Made by a program: the position numbers and the translations under genes | Shown here: piece by piece, positions 52,959 to 62,548 of the stretch | Position numbering within the stretch: the first letter of the stretch is position 1 | Layout of the letters: the number at the start of each line of letters is the position of its first letter | Assembly: GCA_032115775.1 (NCBI GenBank) | Contig: JAUMBL010000038.1 | Location: 4,768-68,767, forward strand | DNA: 64,000 nt | Direction: 5' to 3' | Source of the DNA: M3007 sp032115775 | GTDB taxonomy: Bacteria > Bacteroidota > Bacteroidia > Chitinophagales > Saprospiraceae | Notes under the pieces: model-generated | The model's database searches: none | What the model saw: the letters and a program-made list of their open reading frames with translations, nothing else | Told to the model about the DNA's origin: nothing

Positions 52959-54620
52959 TTAGCGAGCGTAAGCGACGGCGCGTTTTTCGCGGATCACAGT
53001 GACCCTAATTTGGCCGGGATACTGCATCTCGTCCTGAATTTTCTGAGAAATCATGAAGGACAAGTCATCCGCATATTGGTCGGACACCTTTTCAGCCTCT
53101 ACGATCACGCGCAATTCGCGGCCGGCCTGCATAGCGAAGGCCTTTGAGACGCCTTCGTAGCTCATCGCTAGGTCTTCCAATTCGCCGATGCGCTTGAGGT
53201 AATTCTCGAGAATTTCGCGGCGGGCGCCGGGGCGGGCGCCGGAGATGGCGTCGCAAGCCTGAATGATCGGCGAAATGATATTATTCATTTCAATCTCGTC
53301 GTGGTGCGCGCCGACTGCATTGATAATCACCGGATGTTCGCCGTGCTGTTCGCACAGTTTCATACCCAGCAGGGCGTGCGAGAGTTCGGTTTCTTCCTCT
53401 GCGACTTTTCCGATATCGTGCAACAGGCCGGCGCGTTTCGCCATCTTGACCTGCTTGGGATTGAGCCCCAGTTCGGCGGCCATAATCGAGCACAATTCCG
53501 CCGTTTCGATGGAGTGTTTGAGCAGGTTTTGTCCGTACGAGGAGCGGAAGCGCATACGGCCCACCATGCGCACCAGGGCGGGGTTGAGTCCGTGGATACC
53601 GAGTTCGATCACCGTGCGTTCGCCGATTTCGATAATTTGCTCTTCGAGTTGTTTGCGCACTTTCGCCACCACTTCTTCGATCCGGGCGGGGTGGATGCGG
53701 CCGTCGGCCACCAGGCGTTGGAGCGACAGGCGCGCCACTTCGCGGCGGATTGGGTCGAACGAGGAAATGACGATTGCCTCCGGCGTATCGTCCACGATGA
53801 TTTCCACGCCGGTTGCGGCCTCGAGTGCGCGGATATTGCGACCCTCCCGACCGATGATCTGGCCTTTCATATCATCGTTTTCCAGGTTGAACACCGACAC
53901 CGTATTTTCGATCGTAAACTCGGCTGCTGTGCGCTGGATCGTTTGGATGATGATTTTCTTCGCTTCCTTGTTGGCGTTCAGTTTGGCTTGCGCAACGGCT
54001 TCTTTTACAATCGCCATGGATTCCGATTCGCTCTTGGCGCGGACAGCCTCGAGGAGTTGGTCTTTGGCGTCTTGCTGCGTTAGTTGCGCGATTTTTTCCA
54101 GCATTTTGATGCGCTCCTCGTTGGCGGCATCGAGTTCTTCGCGCTTTTTTTGGATAATTTTGAGTTGCTTATCCAGATTTTCCCGGATTACTTCGACCTC
54201 GAGTTCCCGGTTTTCGAGTTCTGTCTGTCGGGTTTTTACCTCTTCCTGGCGCGTTTGAAGTTCTTTTTGTTGCGCATTAATCTCCAGCTCCATTTCTTTC
54301 AACTTCACCTGGTGCTGCGCTTTTTCAGAATCAAACTGGCCCCGCATTTGCGCGTAGCGCTCTTTTGCCTCCTGAATTTTCTGTTGTTTGATGCGTTCGT
54401 TTTCCGTCTCTGCTTTGGCCACCATTTTTTCGGCCTGCACGGACGCTTCGTCCGTGATGCGTCGGGCCGTCAGTCGGGCTTCCTTGACGGCCAGATCTGC
54501 TTGGCGATTACCTTCTTCTACCGCCTTTTCGTTTGCTTTTTTGTGCAGGAAGGCGGCGATTGCGTAGGCAACTACGGCGCCAACTGCCAGTCCGATAATT
54601 AAATATATTGTACTATCCAT
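52959..54620 (-). CDS. rny: ribonuclease Y
   Basis: The 553-residue protein has an N-terminal membrane helix (IYLIIGLAVGAVVAYAIAAFLH) and a long charged coiled coil (about 30-215). A KH domain follows (GQIIGREGRNIRALEAATGVEIIVDDTPEAIVIS), then an HD domain with LLHDIGKVAEEE near 400. It cuts single-stranded RNA to start mRNA decay at the membrane. Some relatives have about 520 residues, so this is slightly long within the coiled coil. The VOC gene follows 23 bp downstream. Confidence 0.97.
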   Translation of the reverse strand: MDSTIYLIIGLAVGAVVAYAIAAFLHKKANEKAVEEGNRQADLAVKEARLTARRITDEASVQAEKMVAKAETENERIKQQKIQEAKERYAQMRGQFDSEKAQHQVKLKEMELEINAQQKELQTRQEEVKTRQTELENRELEVEVIRENLDKQLKIIQKKREELDAANEERIKMLEKIAQLTQQDAKDQLLEAVRAKSESESMAIVKEAVAQAKLNANKEAKKIIIQTIQRTAAEFTIENTVSVFNLENDDMKGQIIGREGRNIRALEAATGVEIIVDDTPEAIVISSFDPIRREVARLSLQRLVADGRIHPARIEEVVAKVRKQLEEQIIEIGERTVIELGIHGLNPALVRMVGRMRFRSSYGQNLLKHSIETAELCSIMAAELGLNPKQVKMAKRAGLLHDIGKVAEEETELSHALLGMKLCEQHGEHPVIINAVGAHHDEIEMNNIISPIIQACDAISGARPGARREILENYLKRIGELEDLAMSYEGVSKAFAMQAGRELRVIVEAEKVSDQYADDLSFMISQKIQDEMQYPGQIRVTVIREKRAVAYAR

Positions 54621-54732
54621 TTTAATGAGTGTTTATTGGATTAATAAAAAATTTTTGATTTGCCGGACTCGGTTTCCCGGCTTTTTTTTGGTTCGGAGGT
54701 CGATAGTATTTATTGCCTGCGCACTGCGGGGA

Positions 54733-57201
54733 TTATCCGCCGCGCACCAAGGCTGATAATTTCGTTTCAAACGCCTTTTGCAAATCCTGCATCAGGGCGT
54801 CTATTTCTTTATCTTCCAGTGTCTTGGTCGGGTTTTCAAAAAGGAAACTGACGGCGTACGATTTTTTACCCGGACCGAGTTTAGATTCGTCTTCAAACAC
54901 ATCGAACAAATTCACCTCTTTGAGTATCTTCTTCGCTGTTTTAAGCGCCAGTTGGCTCACCTCGCCGAATGGCACGCGGCGATCGAGCACCAGCGCCAAG
55001 TCGCGGCGCACCGTCGGGAATTTACTCAATTCCTGATACCGCACCCGATTGGCGCCATGCGCGGCGAGTAGGTTGTCCAGATTCAAATCTGCGACAAAAA
55101 CGGCATTTTTAATATCCATCATCTTGCAGACGGCCGGCGATACCTGGCCGAATACCGCCAGTTCTTGCGGGCCGCGGTGCAAGCGCACGCCATATTGGAA
55201 CGCCTGGTGTTCGCCCGGCTGCAGCACCGTTTCCTGGTATCCGGAGATACCCAGTCGGGCAAGAATTTGTACGACGTACGGTTTCAGCGTGTAGAAGTCG
55301 GTTTTTTCTTTGCCGGTCGGCTGCCAGCTCTCCGGTTGGCGCGCGCCGGTGAGAAACAGCGCCAGCCGCTGGGTTTCCGGGAAGATTGTTTTTTCTCCCT
55401 GTTGTTCGCGCCGGTAGGTTTTTCCGATTTCGAACAGGCGCAGGTCGGGATGCCGGCGGTTTTGGTTGTGGCGGACGGCCTCCAAGCCGCCGAACAGCAG
55501 CGTGGGGCGCATGCAGTCCAACCCCTGATTTGCCGTATTGTGTACATACGCCAGGGTCTCGGCAGATATCGGGAAAATAGCCGCTTCGCCCGTGTAGTAG
55601 TCCGAATTCGAAAGCGACAAACTCATCGCCTCGAAGAACCCGTTGGCCGCCAGCAAATCAGACAGCATATTCCGGACGGATTCCGGGTTCGGCTTGGGCG
55701 AAATTTCCATGCTGGTTCGCATGCTGTCCGGAGCGGGCACGTTATCCAACCCGTATATACGCAGAATCTCTTCAATGACATCCGCCTCGCGCAGCACCTC
55801 CGGTTTATTGGTCGGCACCCGAACAGACAGGCTCTCGGTGTTTTCGTGCTCGATGCCCATGTCCAACGCCTCCAAGATCTGCCGCACCCGAGCCGGTTCT
55901 ATTGAAATACCGATGAGTGCATTGATTCGGGCGTAGCGCAGCGACACTTCCTTCTGCGCTACTTTTTCCGGATAAACGTCGAACACGTCGGAAGCGACCG
56001 CCCCGCCGGCGAGTTCCGCGATGAGGTACACCGCCCGCTGGAGCGCGAACAGCGCGCCGTTGGGATCCACGCCCTTTTCGAACATCCAGGCGGCATCGGT
56101 GCGCAACCCGTGGCGGATCATCGAGCGACGTATCCACCCGGAATCAAAGCAGGCGCTTTCGAGGAATACTTCAGTCGTGGCCTCCGTCACACCGCTGTCG
56201 GCGCCGCCAAACACGCCGCCCATACACAAAGGCGCCGATTCGGCGTCGCAGATCATCAGATCGTCAGCAGCGAGGGCGCGATCCTGTTCGTCCAGCGTTT
56301 TGAAAACCGTACCGGCGGGGAGGGTTTTCACCCGGATATGCCGGCCTTGTATGGCTTGCGCATCAAACGCGTGGAGCGGCTGCCCCAGTTCGATGCGCAC
56401 ATAATTCGTGATGTCCACAATATTATTGATAGGACGTTGCCCGACTGCAAGGAGGCGTTGTTGCAGCCATTCGGGACTTTCCTGCACGCGTACTCCGCGC
56501 AGCAGCACGCCGGTATAGCGCTTGCAGGCCTCCGGATTTTCCACCGAAACGCGAAAATCGCCGGGGGCGGGTTGGATAGCGGGCGCTTCGAGCATGCGGA
56601 TCGGCGCGGGTTGGTTTTCCCGCGCGCGCAAATAGGCGGCCAGGTCGCGCGCGATGCCGAGGTGATTCGTGGCGTCTGCCCGATTGGGCGTCAGGCCGAT
56701 TTCGATCACCGTATCACCCGTTTTTTGCAGATATTCCGAAGCCCGAATCCCCGTTTTCGTATCGGGGGGCAGCACCATAATTCCGGCGTGATCGTTGCCG
56801 ATCCCCAGTTCATCCTCCGCGCAAATCATACCTTGAGACAGCACGCCGCGCACCTTACGCTCTCCGATGGTAAAGAGCGAACCGTCCTTGCTGAAAACGC
56901 GCGCGCCGGGCACGGCCACCAGCACTTTTTGGCCGGCAGCTACATTCGGGGCGCCGCAAACAATCGAGCGCAATACGCCGTCGCCGAGATCTACCTGCGT
57001 AGCGGAGAGGTGATCGGTGTCCGGTATCGGCGCGCATTCCGTCACAAGGCCTGTAAAAACCAAGTCCAAATCGGCAGCCGAGGGCTTCACTTCATCCCAT
57101 CCTTCCACTTCGAGGCCCAGCGAGGTCAATATATCGGCGATTTCAGAGGTTTGTTTATCCAGATCGAGAAAATCCCGAATCCAACTCAGAGAAATCTTCA
57201 T
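54733..57201 (-). CDS. pheT: phenylalanine-tRNA ligase beta subunit
   Basis: The 822-residue protein has the full bacterial PheT series. It starts MKISLSWIRDFLDLDKQTSEIADILTSLGLEVEG. The tRNA-binding OB domain (about 40-150) has CAPIPDTDHLSATQVDLGDG. The B3/B4 domain contains RPINNIVDITNYVRIELGQPLHAFDA, and B5 contains IGISIEPARVRQILEALDMG. The core aminoacylation-like domain follows, then the C-terminal ferredoxin-like anticodon domain FPTVRRDLALVLDRRVPFGEV. It pairs with PheS, not encoded here. Its promoter box is at 57270-57277. Confidence 0.97.
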   Translation of the reverse strand: MKISLSWIRDFLDLDKQTSEIADILTSLGLEVEGWDEVKPSAADLDLVFTGLVTECAPIPDTDHLSATQVDLGDGVLRSIVCGAPNVAAGQKVLVAVPGARVFSKDGSLFTIGERKVRGVLSQGMICAEDELGIGNDHAGIMVLPPDTKTGIRASEYLQKTGDTVIEIGLTPNRADATNHLGIARDLAAYLRARENQPAPIRMLEAPAIQPAPGDFRVSVENPEACKRYTGVLLRGVRVQESPEWLQQRLLAVGQRPINNIVDITNYVRIELGQPLHAFDAQAIQGRHIRVKTLPAGTVFKTLDEQDRALAADDLMICDAESAPLCMGGVFGGADSGVTEATTEVFLESACFDSGWIRRSMIRHGLRTDAAWMFEKGVDPNGALFALQRAVYLIAELAGGAVASDVFDVYPEKVAQKEVSLRYARINALIGISIEPARVRQILEALDMGIEHENTESLSVRVPTNKPEVLREADVIEEILRIYGLDNVPAPDSMRTSMEISPKPNPESVRNMLSDLLAANGFFEAMSLSLSNSDYYTGEAAIFPISAETLAYVHNTANQGLDCMRPTLLFGGLEAVRHNQNRRHPDLRLFEIGKTYRREQQGEKTIFPETQRLALFLTGARQPESWQPTGKEKTDFYTLKPYVVQILARLGISGYQETVLQPGEHQAFQYGVRLHRGPQELAVFGQVSPAVCKMMDIKNAVFVADLNLDNLLAAHGANRVRYQELSKFPTVRRDLALVLDRRVPFGEVSQLALKTAKKILKEVNLFDVFEDESKLGPGKKSYAVSFLFENPTKTLEDKEIDALMQDLQKAFETKLSALVRGG

Positions 57202-57269
57202 TTACACAAATACTACAAAGAAAAAATACAAAATAACGCCGGAAAATGTCGGCAAATTTATTTAAACAG

Positions 57270-57277
57270 CAAAGATA
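57270..57277 (-). promoter_or_regulatory. -7 promoter box for pheT
   Basis: Read leftward it is TATCTTTG, a full TANNTTTG match, about 69 bp before the pheT ATG. Confidence 0.55.
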
Positions 57278-57403
57278 GCATAATTTTTAAAATTTACAGG
57301 TTAATATAAAACCGCAATTTTTAGCGCCCGGGCATTGGGCGCGTTCGCGCGACATTCGGCGACAGGACGCTTGCAAACGAAAGGAATATTCAATAAAAAC
57401 TGC

Positions 57404-57411
57404 TATCTTTG
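57404..57411 (+). promoter_or_regulatory. -7 promoter box at the start of the metal-efflux locus
   Basis: TATCTTTG is a full TANNTTTG match and lies only 4 bp before the ATG at 57416, which predicts a leaderless or nearly leaderless mRNA. Confidence 0.55.
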
Positions 57412-57415
57412 CAGC

Positions 57416-57811
57416 ATGCGCGCTAACGTATTTCTTATCTTGTACCTGTACATCGCGTTTGCACCTTTGCAGCTGCGGGATGAATTAGTGCGCCTGCCCA
57501 GTTTGATCGCGCATTTCCAACTGCACCGACAGGACGACCCCGGGCAAAATTTGCTATCCTTTTTTGCGCAGCATTACGGACAAGAATTCGCGCAGCATCA
57601 ATCGGAGCACGACCACTCGGACTTGCCCGGCAAGGCGCACCACCCGCATGATTGTACGTGCGCCGCGGCCATGGCGCAAATCGTCACGACGCATATTTTG
57701 CCGACGCTGCACCCGCCCCTGGAAATGATGGGCGCCCGCTATTTTCCGGCAGACAATCTGCTCCCTTCCTCCATTCCCGATAATATCTGGCAACCGCCCA
57801 GAAAGGCTTGA
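57416..57811 (+). CDS. small His-rich exported protein of a metal-efflux locus
   Basis: The 131-residue protein begins with one hydrophobic segment (MRANVFLILYLYIAFAPLQL) that can act as signal or anchor. The middle is rich in histidine (HQSEHDHSDLPGKAHHPHDC, about 63-82) with a cysteine pair CTC, a likely metal-binding patch. The end (NLLPSSIPDNIWQPPRKA) is proline-rich. Small proteins of this kind often precede CusA-type pumps in Bacteroidota; the job (sensor, chaperone or other) is not known. The pump gene follows after 377 bp that include element B4. Confidence 0.65.
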   Translation: MRANVFLILYLYIAFAPLQLRDELVRLPSLIAHFQLHRQDDPGQNLLSFFAQHYGQEFAQHQSEHDHSDLPGKAHHPHDCTCAAAMAQIVTTHILPTLHPPLEMMGARYFPADNLLPSSIPDNIWQPPRKA

Positions 57812-57972
57812 TACCTGGCGCCGCGTCCAGCAAATAGCGCATGAATATGGCGGCCCAATTTTCCCTTCCTCTGCGTTGCTTGGCGGTCACAATATCCCTT
57901 ATTGCGCCCTTCTCGCGCCTGGATGAAGACAAAATTTGTCTCCCCAATTCATACGCTATTCGCCGAGGGTGT

Positions 57973-58107
57973 ATCATAAGTCCGTGAAAGATCCGTTAAG
58001 CAAATAAATATTTTGTTTGGTTGCCTATTTTTTTGATTTTTTTAGAAAAAATCAAAAAAATAGGCAACCAAACATTATTTTATTTCGCCGCCGAAGGCGG
58101 CGAAATA
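57973..58107 (-). repeat. family B two-hairpin element, copy B4
   Basis: Read leftward: invariant hairpin (58082-58106, loop GAA on the + strand), variable hairpin with perfect 29-bp arms (58014-58042 and 58046-58074), then tail TTAACGGATC and GGACTTATGATACACCC. It lies between the His-rich protein gene and the pump gene. Unlike B1-B3 its invariant hairpin does not face the 3' end of a gene. The rest of the gap (57812-57972, 58108-58188) shows nothing clear apart from a 48-codon frame of poor quality. Confidence 0.85.
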
Positions 58108-58188
58108 CTTGTGACACCCCCCAGGTCAAAAGACTGTAAACGCCCCGAAGAAGTCACTATTCTTTATCATAAAAAGCCTTTCTGAGCG

Positions 58189-61100
58189 ATGTTAAATCGT
58201 CTGATCCAGCTGTCTGTACAGCATAAAGGAATCGTACTCTTATTTGTACTATTCATGGCCTTGATCGGAATCTGGTCTTTTACCAGATTACCTATTGATG
58301 CAATCCCCGACATTACCAACAACCAGGCGCAGGTGCTCACGGTATGCCCGACGCTGGCCACCCCGGAGGTGGAACAGTTTGTCACCGCGCCGATCGAAAA
58401 CGCCGTCAAATCCATCCCCGGGGTGATCGAGCTCCGCTCGATATCCCGATTCGGACTGAGCGTGATTACGGTCGTTTTTCGCGAGGATATTGATATGTAC
58501 CTCGCCCGGCAATTGTTGAACGAAAAACTGCGCGCGGCAGAGGACATGATCCCCGCCGGTTTCGGCAAGCCGGAACTCGCGCCCATCTCCACCGGCCTGG
58601 GCGAAATCCTGCACTACCGCATCGAACCCTTACCCGGTTATGAAGCCCGCTATTCGCCATCGGATTTGCGCACGATTCAAGACTGGATTGTCAAAAAACA
58701 ACTCATCGGCATCCCCGGCGTGGTTGAAATCAACAGTTTCGGCGGTTACCTGAAACAATATGAGGTCGCCGTAACGCCGGAACGGCTCCGCGCCTTCGGA
58801 CTCAGTATCCAGGATATCTTCGCTGCGCTGGAAAGCGCCAACGAAAATTCCGGCGGCGGGTACATCGAAAAAAATACCAGCGCGTACTTTATCCGAAGCC
58901 AGGGTCTGGCGCGCTCGCTCGACGACCTGCGCAAAATCGTGGTAGTGAACAGCGGCGGTGTGCCGGTGCTGATCGGCGATGTGGCCGACGTGCGCTACGG
59001 CCACGCCCTGCGGTACGGCGCCGTGAGCCACAACGGCGAAGGAGAAATCGTGCTGGGTATCGTAATGATGCTCAAAGGAGAAAATGCCGCCGAGGTAATC
59101 CGGAACGTGAAGTCCAGATTGGCGACGGTGCAAAAAACGCTGCCGAAAGGGGTCGCCATCACCACCTTTCTCGACCGCGAAAAACTGGTGCATCGCACGA
59201 TTGACACCGTGAAACGCAACCTGATCGAAGGCGCGCTGATCGTTATTTTCGTCCTGGTACTGCTGGTGGGTAATTTCCGAGCCGGTTTAATTATCGCCTC
59301 CGTGATTCCGCTCTCTATGCTGTTCGCGATTACGCTGATGCAGGCGTTCGGCGTCACGGCCAACCTGATGTCGCTCGGCGCAATTGATTTCGGGCTGATC
59401 GTGGACGGCGCAGTCATCATCGTGGAAGCCACGCTCCATTTTCTGCACCAAAAAGCGCCGCCGATCGGACAGGGCGCCGTCCGGCTGACGCAGTCAGAAA
59501 TGGACGACAGCGTAGCCACCGCAGCCGGGCGCATCATGCGCTCTTCGGTCTTTGGCGTAATTATTATCCTGATCGTCTATCTGCCGATCTTGTCCCTGAC
59601 CGGCATAGAAGGCAAAATGTTTATGCCGATGGCGCAAACGGTGTCTTTTGCCCTCATCGGGGCTCTGTTGCTGTCGCTGACGTACGTGCCGGCGGTTTCC
59701 GCTTTGTTTTTAAGCAAAAAAATCAGCGCGGAACCGACTTTTGCCGACCGCCTGATCGCTTTTCTGCAAAAAATATACGAACCGACGCTCTACTGGGCCT
59801 TGCGATTCAAAACGCTCGTCCTGAGCGTCACCATCGCGATGCTCGGACTCAGCATCTGGCTTTTCAGTCGCATGGGCGGCGAATTTATCCCCACGCTCGA
59901 CGAGGGCGATATCATGATGCACGGCTTTTTGCGTCCCGGCGCTTCCCTCTCCCAAACCTTGGAAAGCCACCGGATGGTGCAGCAAATCATCCTGGATAAT
60001 TTCCCCGACGAGGTGGAGCAGGTCATTTCAAAAATCGGTTCGGCAGAAATTCCCACCGATCCTATGGCGATTGAAACGGCGGACAATGTTATTCTGTTGA
60101 AAGACAAAGCGGGCTGGACAAAGGCAAAAACCAAGCAGGAACTGGTGGGCCTGATCGAAGAAAAAGTACACGAAACGCCGGGCATGGCGTTCGAATTCAC
60201 CCAGCCGATCAAAATGCGCTTCGACGAAATGATGACGGGCGTGCGCTCGGACATCGCCGTTAAAATATTCGGCGAAAATCTCGACTCGCTCGTACACGCC
60301 GGACATCGGGTGGAAACGCTGATCCGGGATATTCCCGGCGTACAAGATTTGAAAGTGGAACAGCTGGAGGGCCTGCCGCAGATCGTCGTGCAGTATGACT
60401 ACCCCAAAATCGCGCGGTATGGACTCCATTTGCGGGACATCAACGAAACGGTGCGCGCCGCTTTCGCGGGCGCTACCGCCGGGGTCGTATTTGAAGATGA
60501 AAAACGCTTCGACCTGGTTGTTCGGCTCGACACCACCCGCCGACGCGATCTGACCGATGTGCAAAATTTACCGATTGCTACCCCAAACGGACAACTCATC
60601 CCGCTGTCGGAGGTGGCTGCCGTCACTTACCAACCCGGCGCCGCGCAAATCAGCCGCGACAATGCGCAGCGCCGCATCGTTGTGAGTGCTAATGTGCGCG
60701 AGCGCGACGTGGAAAGCGTCATCGCCGAGGTGCAAAACCGCTTGGAGGCCAAGCTGAAATTACCCGTGGGATATACCTTAAAATATGGCGGGCAGTTTGA
60801 AAACCTAGAGGCGGCCAAAGCGCGGCTTTCTATCGCCGTGCCGGTGGCGCTGGCGCTGATTTTTATCATGTTGTATTTTGCCTTCAATTCACTGAAAGAA
60901 AGCATCCTGATTTTTACTGCCATCCCCTTATCGGCGGTCGGCGGCGTATTTGCCTTGCTCTTGCGCGATATGCCGTTTTCCATTTCCGCCGGCGTGGGAT
61001 TCATCGCACTATTCGGCGTGGCGGTGCTTAACGGGATCGTATTGATCGCTTATTTCAAACAACTGGAACAGGAAGGCGTGCAGGATGTATATGAACGCAT

Positions 61101-62517
61101 CCGCCGCGGTGCACTCCTGCGCCTCCGACCGGTACTGATGACCGCCGCGGTGGCCTCGCTGGGCTTTTTGCCGATGGCGCTGTCGCATGGCGCGGGCGCC
61201 GAGGTGCAACAGCCGCTCGCCACGGTTGTGATCGGCGGCTTGCTCAGTTCTACGTTGCTGACGCTGGTCGTGCTGCCGATCCTCTATGCCTTGTTTTTTC
61301 AACAAAACCGGCGGCGCACGCCGGGCAAAAGCGCCCTGCTACTCCTGCCCGCGCTGGCCTTTACCGGCCTGCTCCAAGCGCAAAAACCGTTGACGGAATC
61401 GGAGGCGATCGCCCTGGCGCGCCAAAACCATCCGGCTATCAGGGCGGCCGATTACCGCGTGCAAGAACAACAAGTCCTGCGCGGAACAGCCCGTGAATGG
61501 ACGCCCACAGATTTTTTCCACAACATCACGGCCGATCCGGATTTGGGGATGTACGGAACGGTGACCTTCGGCGCGGCGCAAACCTTCCCCGCCCGAAAAA
61601 TGACACAGGCGCAGCAGCGCTATTACGATCAACGGCAGCAACTGGCCGGCGCCGAAAAAGCGCTGACCGAACGGCAGGTCGTGCAGCAAATTCAGGAAAT
61701 ATACCAGCACCTGAGCTATCTGCAGTCGAAAGCGGCGTTGTACGCGCGCATGGACAGCCTGTATGGGCAGTTCACCGCAATCGCAGAAATACGCCGGCAG
61801 GCCGGTGAAATCGCCCTCGTGGAAAAACTGGCGCTCCAAGATCAGTCGGCGCAAATGCGGCTTCAACTAGAGACCATCGGACATGAAATTTCTTTCGACC
61901 AAGTGGTTTTAGGCCAACTGCTAGGGCTTCAGGAACCGGTGCAAACGATTGTGGAACCGTTTCACAAAACGGCCTTTTCCCTGGCCGACACCGCCCTGAT
62001 CCTGCAATCGGCGCTCGCGCAAGCCGGACGCGCGCAAATAGCCGTCGCCAACGCCGCCCAACAAATCGAACGCGCCAAATTCGCGCCCAGTATCACCGCC
62101 GGCGCACTGGCGCAATACCTGGCGAACGGACTGTTCTACCCCGGCTGGCAGGTCGGCCTGAGCGTGCCGCTGATCAATAGCAGCCGACACAAAGCCGTGG
62201 AAGCGGCAAACCTGCGGGTAAGAACCGCCGAAGCGACGCACGAACAGCACCTGCTTCAACAGCGGGAAATCCTGGCACACCTGCTGCACGAACAAGAAAA
62301 ATACGACATCCTGATCCAATATTATGAATCACAGGGAAAAATACTGTCCGGCGAACTGCTGCGCAACGCCGCCGCAAACTACCGCGCCGGAGAAATGAGC
62401 TATGTGGAAATGGTGCAATTCACCGGGAAAGCGCTCGATATCGAGTTGAACCAACTCGAAAATCTGTACGGACTCAATCGCACCGCCATCGAACTTCGCG
62501 CAATCGTCAACCGATAG
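58189..62517 (+). CDS. CusA/CzcA-type RND metal-efflux pump fused to a TolC-like domain
   Basis: The 1442-residue protein is two proteins in one chain. Residues 1-1045 form a heavy-metal RND pump: first helix KGIVLLFVLFMALIGIWSF, GAIDFGLIVDGAVIIVE with the proton-relay aspartate, EFIPTLDEGDIM, and twelve membrane helices ending VVLPILYALFFQ. A basic linker and a second signal-like stretch (LLLLPALAFTGLLQAQ, about 1050-1063) lead to an outer-membrane-factor domain (LTESEAIALARQNHPAIRAADYRVQEQQ) with TolC-like long helices to the end. The pump drives Cu, Ag, Zn, Co or Cd out with protons. The fusion is known in Bacteroidota. The adaptor gene follows at once. Confidence 0.9.
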   Translation: MLNRLIQLSVQHKGIVLLFVLFMALIGIWSFTRLPIDAIPDITNNQAQVLTVCPTLATPEVEQFVTAPIENAVKSIPGVIELRSISRFGLSVITVVFREDIDMYLARQLLNEKLRAAEDMIPAGFGKPELAPISTGLGEILHYRIEPLPGYEARYSPSDLRTIQDWIVKKQLIGIPGVVEINSFGGYLKQYEVAVTPERLRAFGLSIQDIFAALESANENSGGGYIEKNTSAYFIRSQGLARSLDDLRKIVVVNSGGVPVLIGDVADVRYGHALRYGAVSHNGEGEIVLGIVMMLKGENAAEVIRNVKSRLATVQKTLPKGVAITTFLDREKLVHRTIDTVKRNLIEGALIVIFVLVLLVGNFRAGLIIASVIPLSMLFAITLMQAFGVTANLMSLGAIDFGLIVDGAVIIVEATLHFLHQKAPPIGQGAVRLTQSEMDDSVATAAGRIMRSSVFGVIIILIVYLPILSLTGIEGKMFMPMAQTVSFALIGALLLSLTYVPAVSALFLSKKISAEPTFADRLIAFLQKIYEPTLYWALRFKTLVLSVTIAMLGLSIWLFSRMGGEFIPTLDEGDIMMHGFLRPGASLSQTLESHRMVQQIILDNFPDEVEQVISKIGSAEIPTDPMAIETADNVILLKDKAGWTKAKTKQELVGLIEEKVHETPGMAFEFTQPIKMRFDEMMTGVRSDIAVKIFGENLDSLVHAGHRVETLIRDIPGVQDLKVEQLEGLPQIVVQYDYPKIARYGLHLRDINETVRAAFAGATAGVVFEDEKRFDLVVRLDTTRRRDLTDVQNLPIATPNGQLIPLSEVAAVTYQPGAAQISRDNAQRRIVVSANVRERDVESVIAEVQNRLEAKLKLPVGYTLKYGGQFENLEAAKARLSIAVPVALALIFIMLYFAFNSLKESILIFTAIPLSAVGGVFALLLRDMPFSISAGVGFIALFGVAVLNGIVLIAYFKQLEQEGVQDVYERIRRGALLRLRPVLMTAAVASLGFLPMALSHGAGAEVQQPLATVVIGGLLSSTLLTLVVLPILYALFFQQNRRRTPGKSALLLLPALAFTGLLQAQKPLTESEAIALARQNHPAIRAADYRVQEQQVLRGTAREWTPTDFFHNITADPDLGMYGTVTFGAAQTFPARKMTQAQQRYYDQRQQLAGAEKALTERQVVQQIQEIYQHLSYLQSKAALYARMDSLYGQFTAIAEIRRQAGEIALVEKLALQDQSAQMRLQLETIGHEISFDQVVLGQLLGLQEPVQTIVEPFHKTAFSLADTALILQSALAQAGRAQIAVANAAQQIERAKFAPSITAGALAQYLANGLFYPGWQVGLSVPLINSSRHKAVEAANLRVRTAEATHEQHLLQQREILAHLLHEQEKYDILIQYYESQGKILSGELLRNAAANYRAGEMSYVEMVQFTGKALDIELNQLENLYGLNRTAIELRAIVNR

Positions 62518-62548
62518 CATGTTTTCCAAACAATTAAACTTAAAAAAA

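Noticed and set aside
57841..57987. 48-codon frame between the His-rich gene and element B4
   Set aside because: There is no promoter box, and the frame runs into the tail of element B4; it is more likely chance.
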